A stretch of 64,000 nt of DNA from assembly GCA_027294455.1 (NCBI GenBank), contig JAPULZ010000068.1, positions 87,418 through 151,417 on the forward strand. Reading direction: 5' to 3'. The DNA comes from Gemmatimonadota bacterium. GTDB lineage: Bacteria; Gemmatimonadota; Gemmatimonadetes; Gemmatimonadales; GWC2-71-9. Of this stretch, positions 9,271 through 16,292 are shown piece after piece. Position 1 is the stretch's first letter. The number at the start of each line of letters is the position of its first letter. The notes beneath the pieces are model-generated. The model saw only the letters and a list, made by a program, of their open reading frames with translations, was not told where the DNA came from and did not search any database. The position numbers were made by a program, and so were the translations under genes.

Positions 9271-10170
9271 ATGCCGGAGCTTCCAGACATCACGGCATAC
9301 ATCGGCGCGTTGCGGCGGTTGCTCGCCGGCCAACCCATCCAAAAAGTGCGCCTCGCCAGTCCGTTCGTTCTGCGATCCGTCGACCCGCCAATTCGTGAGA
9401 TCGAAGGAAAGTGCATTCGAGGCTTTCGGCGACTGGGAAAACGCATCGTATTTGAGCTCGACGACGACTTGTATCTCGTCGTGCACCTCATGATCGCGGG
9501 GCGTCTTCGATGGGGGGACACCGCACAGCCCATTCCGAAAAAAAACGGACTGGCCGCGTTCGACTTCCCAGATGGCACACTCCTGCTGACCGAAGCAGGA
9601 TCGAAAAAAAGGGCTTCCCTCCACGTGGTGCGCGGCGAGGCAGCGCTGCGGGAACACGACCCCGGCGGACTCGAGGTGCTCGGTTCCACGCTGGCCAAAT
9701 TTCGCGCGGCGCTCAAGCGAGAAAACCGAACCCTCAAGCGGGCGCTGACCAATCCCCGGACGTTCAGCGGCATCGGCAACGCCTATTCAGATGAGATCCT
9801 GCACGCCGCGCGGCTGTCCCCGCTCAAGCGTACCGCCCAACTCACCGACGAGGAGATCGAGCGGCTCCACCGCGCGACCATCGAGCAACTGACCGCGTGG
9901 ATCGACCGGCTCCAGGCGGAAGTGGGAACAGGTTTCCCGAAAAAGGTGACGGCCTTTCGGGACGACATGGCCGTGCATGGAAAGTTTGGCCAGCCTTGCC
10001 CCGTGTGTCGGTCGCCGGTGCAACGGATCGTCTTCGCCGAAACGCAAGTGAACTACTGTGCCACGTGTCAAACCGGCGGCAAGCTGCTGGCCGACCGCGC
10101 TCTATCGCGACTACTCAAGGGAGACTGGCCCAAGACGTTGGACGAGTGGGAACATCCCACGGCGGGTTAG
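9271..10170 (+). CDS. Fpg/Nei-family DNA glycosylase
   Basis: Bifunctional base-excision repair glycosylase/AP lyase family. The mature N-terminus PELPDI carries the catalytic Pro and Glu, Lys57 lies in LGKRIVFEL as in Fpg, and [17 protein letters not shown] corresponds to the helix-two-turn-helix. A C-terminal zinc finger is formed by CPVC and CATCQ. The finger segment FAETQVNYC lacks the Arg that Fpg uses to contact the lesion, so substrate range may differ from 8-oxoguanine Fpg. It is 299 residues and begins 14 bases after the kinase stop, so the two may be co-transcribed. Confidence 0.85.
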   Translation: MPELPDITAYIGALRRLLAGQPIQKVRLASPFVLRSVDPPIREIEGKCIRGFRRLGKRIVFELDDDLYLVVHLMIAGRLRWGDTAQPIPKKNGLAAFDFPDGTLLLTEAGSKKRASLHVVRGEAALREHDPGGLEVLGSTLAKFRAALKRENRTLKRALTNPRTFSGIGNAYSDEILHAARLSPLKRTAQLTDEEIERLHRATIEQLTAWIDRLQAEVGTGFPKKVTAFRDDMAVHGKFGQPCPVCRSPVQRIVFAETQVNYCATCQTGGKLLADRALSRLLKGDWPKTLDEWEHPTAG

Positions 10171-10841
10171 GCGAACCGTGTGGACCAGCGCTGTGTCGTG
10201 TCGGCCAGTTCGTCGAACACCGCTGACTCGGTTCGCCCCGAGCGCTTGAGCACCTTGAACGAATGATCGCCCCCCTCAACGATGTGCATCGTGGCAGCCG
10301 GGCCCAGGCCGTCCACCACCGGGGTTAGCAGGGCCAGGTCGGCCAGCGAATCTCGAGTGCCCTGCAGGAACAACATCGGAATGTGAACGTCCGTCAGGTG
10401 ATCCGCCCGCTCCCTCCCCGGCGCGTTGGGTGGGTGCAGGGGGAATCCGAGAAACACGAGGCCGACGACCCCGGGCAGCGCCTCCTCGGCCTGAGCACGA
10501 GAGGCCATCCGCCCCCCCATCGATTTGCCGCCGGCAAGGAGCGGCAGGCCGCCGGCCGCCTGGTGCGCCGCCGCCACGGCGGCCCGGACGGTGCCATGCA
10601 GCACTCGATGGGTATCCGGACGCTTCCGCCCCTGCTCCATGTAGGGGAACTGATACCGGAACGTCCCGATCCCCCTCCCTGCCAGCAAGCCACTCACCCG
10701 CTGCATGAAGGAATGGTGCATGCCGGCCCCGGCACCGTGGCCAAACACGTATACCAGCCGGGCAGCGTCGGGCAGCCACACGAGCGCCGACACGGCCGTC
10801 TTGGCCTCGGGCACCTCGAAACGCACCTCGCGCGTAGTCAC
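10167..10841 (-). CDS. KANL3/Tex30-type alpha/beta hydrolase
   Basis: Small cytoplasmic alpha/beta hydrolase of 224 residues. The oxyanion region [11 protein letters not shown], nucleophile elbow GKSMGGRM (Ser), acid region GTRDSLA and catalytic His in EGGDHSFK are in order. This pattern matches the KANL3/Tex30 group, whose substrate is unknown. The start is the GTG at 10841, because it forms a GTGA overlap with the stop of tag upstream; a longer frame would run into tag. It converges on the glycosylase gene with a 4-bp overlap at the stops. Confidence 0.8.
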   Translation of the reverse strand: MTTREVRFEVPEAKTAVSALVWLPDAARLVYVFGHGAGAGMHHSFMQRVSGLLAGRGIGTFRYQFPYMEQGRKRPDTHRVLHGTVRAAVAAAHQAAGGLPLLAGGKSMGGRMASRAQAEEALPGVVGLVFLGFPLHPPNAPGRERADHLTDVHIPMLFLQGTRDSLADLALLTPVVDGLGPAATMHIVEGGDHSFKVLKRSGRTESAVFDELADTTQRWSTRFA

Positions 10842-11422
10842 CGGCCGAGCCCCTCCAACTCCCGGTGGCGGAAGCACGACACGACATGATCGTTCACCAA
10901 CCCAGCCGCCTGCATGAAGGCGTAGCAGATGGTGGATCCCACGAACCGGAACCCGCGCTGCTTCAGCTCTTTGCTCATGCGGTCCGCATCCGGCGTGCTC
11001 GCCGGGATTTGCTTCAAGGTCTTCCACGCGTTGTGCTTTGGCTTTCCGTCCACGAACTGCCAGATGAGGGCGTCGAACGTACCCAGTTCATCCTGCACGT
11101 CCAGAAAGACGCGGGCGTTGGAGACCGTGGCATGCACCTTGAGTTTGTTCCGAACGATGCCGGGATTGTTCAAGAGCTGGGCGATTTTTCTCTTCTTGTA
11201 GCAAACGATGCGCTCTGCGTCGAAGTCGTCGAACGCCTCCCGAAAGTTTTCCCGCTTGTTGAGAATCGTCTGCCAGCTCAAGCCCGCTTGAAACCCGTCG
11301 AGTACCAAAAACTCGAATAGCTTTCGATCGTCATGGACCGGCACGCCCCACTCCTCGTCGTGGTACGTGATCATCAGCGAGTTGTCACCGGGCCACTGGC
11401 ATCGTTTCCGATTTGAGGTCAC
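10838..11422 (-). CDS. tag: DNA-3-methyladenine glycosylase I
   Basis: Excises 3-methyladenine from alkylated DNA. The N-terminus has the Tag signature [20 protein letters not shown], and the body contains [12 protein letters not shown] with the usual lesion-pocket aromatic residues, and [10 protein letters not shown] at the end, with zinc-binding His and Cys. The start is a GTG in a GTGA overlap with the M28 peptidase stop, and the end overlaps the hydrolase start in the same way, so the three genes form one operon. Length of 194 residues is typical. Confidence 0.93.
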   Translation of the reverse strand: MTSNRKRCQWPGDNSLMITYHDEEWGVPVHDDRKLFEFLVLDGFQAGLSWQTILNKRENFREAFDDFDAERIVCYKKRKIAQLLNNPGIVRNKLKVHATVSNARVFLDVQDELGTFDALIWQFVDGKPKHNAWKTLKQIPASTPDADRMSKELKQRGFRFVGSTICYAFMQAAGLVNDHVVSCFRHRELEGLGR

Positions 11423-12372
11423 CGCCGTGCTCCAATCACCGCAGCGAGATCCCGATCGAGTTCGAGTAGCACGTCGAGGATCGCGCCTGCGGCCTGCACG
11501 TAGAAGTCAGTGTTGATGTTCTCGAAGACGTCCGTCGGCCGGTGGTAGTCGGGATGGTCCTCCACGCCGAAATAGAGAAAGGGTATCTGGCGGCGGTGAA
11601 ACGGGGCGTGATCCGATGAGCCGGTCCAATCGTCGTTGCCCAGCTCCGGACGGTCGTGGCCGATGAGCAAGTCGATCTCCGTACGAGCCTTCACCACCTC
11701 CACATAATCTCGCAGGAAACGGTAGTGGTGCGTTCCGGCGACGTAGAGCTCGCGCTCGTTGTGGCTGATCATGTCGAGGTTTACGTTGAGCGCGACATGT
11801 GCCAGGTCGAGGGGCGAATGCTCGACCAGCGCGCGCGACCCTTGAAGGCCGCCCTCCTCGGCATCCACGGCCGCGAACACCAGTGTGTGCCGCGGGGAAT
11901 GTTCGGTGAAGTACTCCGCCATGGCCAGCAACGCCGCCGTGCCGGACGCGTTGTCGTCGGCGCCATTGTAGATCTCGCGGCCCCGCACTCCGAGGTGGTC
12001 GAAGTGGGCGGTGATCACGATCGACCACGAGGCTGTGGTGGAGCCCTCGATGTAACCCACCACATTCGCTCCTTCCAGATCGGCCCCGCCTCGGTCCACG
12101 ACGAACGACTGCGCGAACGAATCACCGAACGCCCGGAGGCCGAGCCGTGAAAACCGCTCCACGATGTACTCTCTGGCGACGCGGTTGCCGCGGGAACCCG
12201 AGAGGCGGCCCTCCAATGAGTCGGCCGCCAGGAACGCCACGTCCGCCAGCATCTGATCGGCATTGACTCTCGGCGGCTCCTGCCGGGCCGCGTCGGCAGT
12301 GCCGGGAGCACAGCCGATGGAAACGAACGTGGACAGTAGGAACATGCTGACCCCGGCGCCGGCTGTTTTCAT
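11419..12372 (-). CDS. M28-family metallopeptidase, lipoprotein-like
   Basis: Exported di-zinc aminopeptidase-like protein of 317 residues. The N-terminus has a hydrophobic signal ending SIGC, a likely lipobox. Metal ligands are visible in HFDHLG, GADDNASG, DAEEGGLQGS (catalytic Glu), NLDMI and SDHAPF, and the end has HPDYHRPTD, a complete M28 set. It is first in an operon with tag and the hydrolase. Substrate peptide is unknown. Confidence 0.88.
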   Translation of the reverse strand: MKTAGAGVSMFLLSTFVSIGCAPGTADAARQEPPRVNADQMLADVAFLAADSLEGRLSGSRGNRVAREYIVERFSRLGLRAFGDSFAQSFVVDRGGADLEGANVVGYIEGSTTASWSIVITAHFDHLGVRGREIYNGADDNASGTAALLAMAEYFTEHSPRHTLVFAAVDAEEGGLQGSRALVEHSPLDLAHVALNVNLDMISHNERELYVAGTHHYRFLRDYVEVVKARTEIDLLIGHDRPELGNDDWTGSSDHAPFHRRQIPFLYFGVEDHPDYHRPTDVFENINTDFYVQAAGAILDVLLELDRDLAAVIGARR

Positions 12373-12390
12373 CGCCCGGCCTGCCGCCGA

Positions 12391-12771
12391 TCAGTCCGCA
12401 ACGGTGGGATACCTGGCATCACGCCATCCATGAATGCCGCCGTCCATGGACCACACGTCGGTATAGCCCATCTTCCGGAGGTTGTCCGCGGCCAGGGCGG
12501 AACGGTATCCGCCACCGCAGTACAGGACGATCACGGCATCGAGCTCGGGAATGGCCCGCTCGATGTCGCGCTCGAGAATGCCCTTTCCCAGATGTAGCGC
12601 CCCGGGCAGATGGTCCGCCTTCCACTCGCTTTCTTCCCGTACGTCCACGAGACGGAATTGCCGTCCCTCATCGAGCATGGCCTTGACCGCGACGACGTCG
12701 TTTTGGCGCACTCGGGTCTTCGCGTCGTTCACCAACCTCAAGAATCTCGCGCCGTGTGTGTGATCGTCCAC
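12391..12771 (-). CDS. Rhodanese-like domain protein
   Basis: A 126-residue single-domain rhodanese. The active-site loop is CGGGYRS, with the persulfide-forming Cys, and the CDC25-type motif VDVREESEWKADHLPGA is present. Such proteins carry sulfane sulfur or act as thiosulfate sulfurtransferases. There is no signal peptide, so it is cytoplasmic. It lies 18 bases upstream of the M28 gene on the same strand and may belong to that transcription unit. Confidence 0.87.
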   Translation of the reverse strand: MDDHTHGARFLRLVNDAKTRVRQNDVVAVKAMLDEGRQFRLVDVREESEWKADHLPGALHLGKGILERDIERAIPELDAVIVLYCGGGYRSALAADNLRKMGYTDVWSMDGGIHGWRDARYPTVAD

Positions 12772-12783
12772 TGCAACCCCCTG

Positions 12784-13497
12784 TTACCGGAATTCTCCGG
12801 GACCAAGATACTCTCGGCAGAATTGATCATGCACCCGTGCCTGGGCCGGAGTCCCCAGTGCGTGGGTGGTCCCGGCGGTCATCCACGCCACGTCGTCTGC
12901 CAGGTCGAACAGAGTGGGCACTTCGTGACCGCTGATACCTATGGCGCACCCCTCTGCCGCGAGTCGCCGGAACACGTCGGATAATACTTCTGCGTCCTTC
13001 GGCATGATGCTCAGAAACGGCTCGTCGGCGAGCAGGCAGTCGGGCCGGCGGGCGACGGCCATGGCGAGCTCCGCCCGCCGACGCTCGCCGCCAGAGAGGG
13101 TGTGAGGATACCGATCGAGCAAGTGCCCGATGTCGAGCCACTCCACGGCGGTGGCCGTTCCCCGATCTCCCGCGTGAAACGCGACGGCCTGCAAATGGGC
13201 CTGCAACGTGAACCCATGGGACAGGAGGGAGCGCTCGGGCAGGAAGAACAAACCTCGCCGCGCCATCCGCGGAAGCCGTGCGCTGGTAAATCGCTCTTCG
13301 CGAAACCGCACGATGCCGTAGTCCGGGCGGAGCAGGCCGCACGCGATCTTGAACAAGGTGGATTTACCCTGGCCATTGCGTCCAACCAGCACGGTGATGG
13401 TGCGGGGCTGGAGCCAGAGAGAGGCAGATTTGAGTATCTGTCGGGAGCCGAAGGATTTCCCAATGGTTTCCGCTGCGAGGATCGGCGTGAAGCTCAC
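12784..13497 (-). CDS. ABC transporter ATP-binding protein
   Basis: A 237-residue ABC ATPase. Walker A is GRNGQGKST, the signature is LSGGERRR, Walker B is CLLADEP and the H-loop is SGHEV. The usual D-loop (SALD or GLDP) after Walker B is replaced by FLSIMPKDAE, which is atypical. The only linked membrane protein is the 107-residue product upstream, with which it shares a 4-bp overlap. The substrate cannot be deduced. Downstream, 12 bases away, is the rhodanese gene. Confidence 0.82.
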   Translation of the reverse strand: MSFTPILAAETIGKSFGSRQILKSASLWLQPRTITVLVGRNGQGKSTLFKIACGLLRPDYGIVRFREERFTSARLPRMARRGLFFLPERSLLSHGFTLQAHLQAVAFHAGDRGTATAVEWLDIGHLLDRYPHTLSGGERRRAELAMAVARRPDCLLADEPFLSIMPKDAEVLSDVFRRLAAEGCAIGISGHEVPTLFDLADDVAWMTAGTTHALGTPAQARVHDQFCREYLGPGEFR

Positions 13498-13817
13498 GTT
13501 GCCGCCACGGCCACCGCAATGATCAGTTCCACCAACCCGGCAACCGAAACGGCCAGGCCCCCGATCACGGCGCGACCGACTCCGAGGTTGGCCAGAAACA
13601 ACAGCTCATTGCGGCGACCGGCGTCCAACAGCACCAGCCCCGCAACCAATACCACCACGCCGACCGCGGCCACCGCCGTGAGCTCCAGCAGTGGCTCCGG
13701 CGGGACCGCGGGGTCTTGCAGCGCGCGATTGCCACCGGTGACGACGGCCCTCACGCCGAGCCAGATGCCCAATGATCGAACGAGAATGGCTCTGGTGAAG
13801 TGCCACGCCGGCAACAT
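13494..13817 (-). CDS. Small integral membrane protein, function unknown
   Basis: A 107-residue protein with three to four predicted hydrophobic helices, for example LLELTAVAAVGVVVLVAGL and AVIGGLAVSVAGLVELIIAV, and a short charged loop AGRRNE. I do not recognise a family. Its stop overlaps the ABC ATPase start by 4 bases, which suggests that the two are made together and may interact, although it is far smaller than a normal ABC permease. Confidence 0.6.
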   Translation of the reverse strand: MLPAWHFTRAILVRSLGIWLGVRAVVTGGNRALQDPAVPPEPLLELTAVAAVGVVVLVAGLVLLDAGRRNELLFLANLGVGRAVIGGLAVSVAGLVELIIAVAVAAT

Positions 13818-13830
13818 GGGAATGTCTCCG

Positions 13831-15243
13831 TCAGCCGCCTCTGCCTCGAGGCATCCAGTCCAGCTCTTCGTCTGCGTTTCGCGGCCCGATCGTTCCCACG
13901 ACGGACTGGAGGATTTCCGCCGGATCGTAGACCGTTCCCCCTTTCATTACTAATATGGTGTTGCGCGTGTTCCGGATATCTTCCAGCGGATTCCCCGTCA
14001 CCACCACGAGGTCAGCCAATTTGCCGACTTCGATGGAACCCAACTGGCTCCCTACGCCCAGAGCTAGCGCCGCATTCATCGTGGCGAACTTGAGAGCGTC
14101 CGCCGCCGGAATTCCCGCCAGCACGAACGAATGCAATTCCCGTTGAACGGAGAAACCGGAAAAAAACTCGCCCCAACTGGGATGGTCGGTGCCGAGGGTG
14201 ATCAAATGGCCACCGCCGGCATCATAGAATGCCTTCAGGGTGCGCCGCTTCACCCAATAGATCGTTTCGAACTGTTCGCTCACCTGTCTGGGCGGCCGGC
14301 TCTCGATGATCCCCCGCACGTACGGCGTGAGATACTGCATCTCGTCGGTAAAGTACGCGTACACCTTGGGATCCCGCTCGCCGTAGTACCCGTACGCCGA
14401 CAACGTCGCGTCGAAGAAGACGCCGTGGCGAATGTACATGGCCACAATGGAATCGAACGCGGCGGTGTTCGGATCCATCTCGACCAGGGACGCGTACGCC
14501 GATCGGTCGGACGGCATCGCGTCGCCACCGAGGAAATGCTCGACGCGATCGATGCCCATCGCAATGGCATCGCGCGGATTCACCGAATTGCGGAACCCCG
14601 AATCCAGATGCCCCGTCACCGTGCGGCCGTACATGTGCGCTCGCTCGATGAGTGCACGCAACTGATAGGGCCGGATGCCCTTGGCTTTGAACCCCCGGGT
14701 TCCCTGCGCGACCCAGTAGTCGACGTCTTCGTGAATCTCCTCGGCCGTCATCTCGCGATTCCACCCCGGACGTGCCGTGCCGAAGTACGGCCCGGAGTTG
14801 AAGATTCGTGGACCGATGGCGGCACCGCGGTCGATGCGCATGCGGAGGTCCCGCATCTCGACCGGGTTCATTTCGCCGGCCGGAAACGTCGATGTGACCC
14901 CGTTGGCAAGAAACAGCACCGGGTAGGCCTTTCGTTCGTCGACGCGCCCGCGGCCGAAAAGATCAACAGCGTAATGCGCGTGGAGGTCGAAGAATCCCGG
15001 TAGGATATAGTCGTCGTCGGACAGCTCGATGACCTGGGCGTCTCCAAGATCACTACCGTCCACGTCGGCCCCCACCTCGAAGAATCTTCCCGCCCGAACC
15101 ACCAGGCCACTGTTGGGAACCGTGTGACCTAGAACACCATCGAAGAGCTGGCCTCCGCGAATCACTACCGTGGAAGTCGTTTGGGCGGACAGGGAGGAGC
15201 AAAAGCCAAGTGTTGCAGCGATGACACACAGTCGAACGTTCAT
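13831..15243 (-). CDS. Secreted amidohydrolase
   Basis: Metal-dependent hydrolase of the amidohydrolase superfamily, 470 residues. The start at 15243 gives a clean signal peptide ending SSLSAQ; an upstream extension is rejected. Metal ligands are visible in FFDLHAHY (HxH), VTGHL and VEHFLGG, and LGTDHPSW supplies the catalytic Asp. The C-terminus GSIEVGKLADLVVVTGNPLED is the family ending of imidazolonepropionase-like enzymes. Its physiological substrate is unknown; many are periplasmic peptidase-like or prolidase-like. It is divergent from the PPC gene across a 231-base spacer. Confidence 0.85.
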   Translation of the reverse strand: MNVRLCVIAATLGFCSSLSAQTTSTVVIRGGQLFDGVLGHTVPNSGLVVRAGRFFEVGADVDGSDLGDAQVIELSDDDYILPGFFDLHAHYAVDLFGRGRVDERKAYPVLFLANGVTSTFPAGEMNPVEMRDLRMRIDRGAAIGPRIFNSGPYFGTARPGWNREMTAEEIHEDVDYWVAQGTRGFKAKGIRPYQLRALIERAHMYGRTVTGHLDSGFRNSVNPRDAIAMGIDRVEHFLGGDAMPSDRSAYASLVEMDPNTAAFDSIVAMYIRHGVFFDATLSAYGYYGERDPKVYAYFTDEMQYLTPYVRGIIESRPPRQVSEQFETIYWVKRRTLKAFYDAGGGHLITLGTDHPSWGEFFSGFSVQRELHSFVLAGIPAADALKFATMNAALALGVGSQLGSIEVGKLADLVVVTGNPLEDIRNTRNTILVMKGGTVYDPAEILQSVVGTIGPRNADEELDWMPRGRGG

Positions 15244-15474
15244 GGCGTTCTCACCGGGGCTGGAGACCTGTGGGCCAAAGGTTTCCGCAGAATCGGCCCC
15301 CCGCAAGTGGCTCCCAATTGCGGACCGGCCGATCGGCCGAGTGCCCGCGAGACATCCCCGAGGCAGTGTGATCCGGCGCACCGTGCCCGATCTGGCCGAA
15401 GTCTATATTGGGCAGTACTCAACCGACACGCGCCCGAACGCGTCGTCGCCCTCTATGAAGACAAGGAGTCCAAG

Positions 15475-16290
15475 ATGAATCGCGCACGCAACTGGCTCCT
15501 CGCACTGGGGGCATGCGTCCTGATCACGCCTGCCGCACAAGCCCAGTATCGCGAGCAGGTAGCAACCGAAATTGAAGAATGGGAGCAGGTGTTGGCGGGT
15601 GACGGGTATCACATGATTGACGATTCGCACACCGGGACACTGCGGGCAGGCGGAACGGAAACCTTGTCGCTTTCGCTCTCTCGTGGCCGCAGCTACGTCG
15701 TGGTTGGTGGTTGTGACGCCGATTGTGGCGACCTCGACCTTCACCTGTTCGACAACAGCGGCAACGAAGTGGATGTCGACATTGAACTCGATGATTACCC
15801 CATGGTCGTTACCCAGAGCGGTGGTCAGTATCGAATTCGCGTCACGATGGTGACTTGCTCCACTGAGCCCTGCTACTGGGGAATCGGCGTGTTCGCCGAA
15901 GGCGACCGAGACGTCAGCCCCACCATAAGCGACAACGTGAACGGCCAGACCATCTTTGGCCAGCTGTCCTACAACGACGCCACGCTCCGTGAAGGCGAGT
16001 ACTACGACACCCACACCGTGCGCCTCCAGTCCGGCGAGCGACTCGTCGCGGATCTCCGCTCATCCGACTTCGATCCCTATCTGATCGTTCAGCCTCCGAC
16101 GGGCGATCAGTCGGACAACGACGATTGGCAGGATTCGGTTGAACATTCTCGCGTCGAGCTCACGGCACAGGAAAGCGGTGTGTACAGAATTCTGGTCACG
16201 TCCTACACATCCGGACAGACTGGCTCATATCAGTTGGTCATCTCGACAGGCGGTGGTAGATCAAACAGGGTGGGCAAGAGAGGATTCTGA
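15475..16290 (+). CDS. Secreted protein with PPC-like domain, paralogue of the caspase N-terminus
   Basis: A 271-residue exported protein. The ATG at 15475 has AAGGAG upstream and opens a signal peptide ending AAQAQ. The mature part has a head module with paired cysteines (GGCDADCGDLDLHL and CSTEPCYWG), then one bacterial pre-peptidase-C-like beta-sandwich repeat (ERLVADLRSSDFDPYLIVQPP to VTSYTSGQTGSYQL). Both modules are strikingly similar to the N-terminus of the next gene, which starts 2 bases after this stop. It lacks any catalytic domain. It could be an accessory, inhibitor or decoy for the neighbouring protease; this is inference. Confidence 0.8.
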   Translation: MNRARNWLLALGACVLITPAAQAQYREQVATEIEEWEQVLAGDGYHMIDDSHTGTLRAGGTETLSLSLSRGRSYVVVGGCDADCGDLDLHLFDNSGNEVDVDIELDDYPMVVTQSGGQYRIRVTMVTCSTEPCYWGIGVFAEGDRDVSPTISDNVNGQTIFGQLSYNDATLREGEYYDTHTVRLQSGERLVADLRSSDFDPYLIVQPPTGDQSDNDDWQDSVEHSRVELTAQESGVYRILVTSYTSGQTGSYQLVISTGGGRSNRVGKRGF

Positions 16291-16292
16291 AC

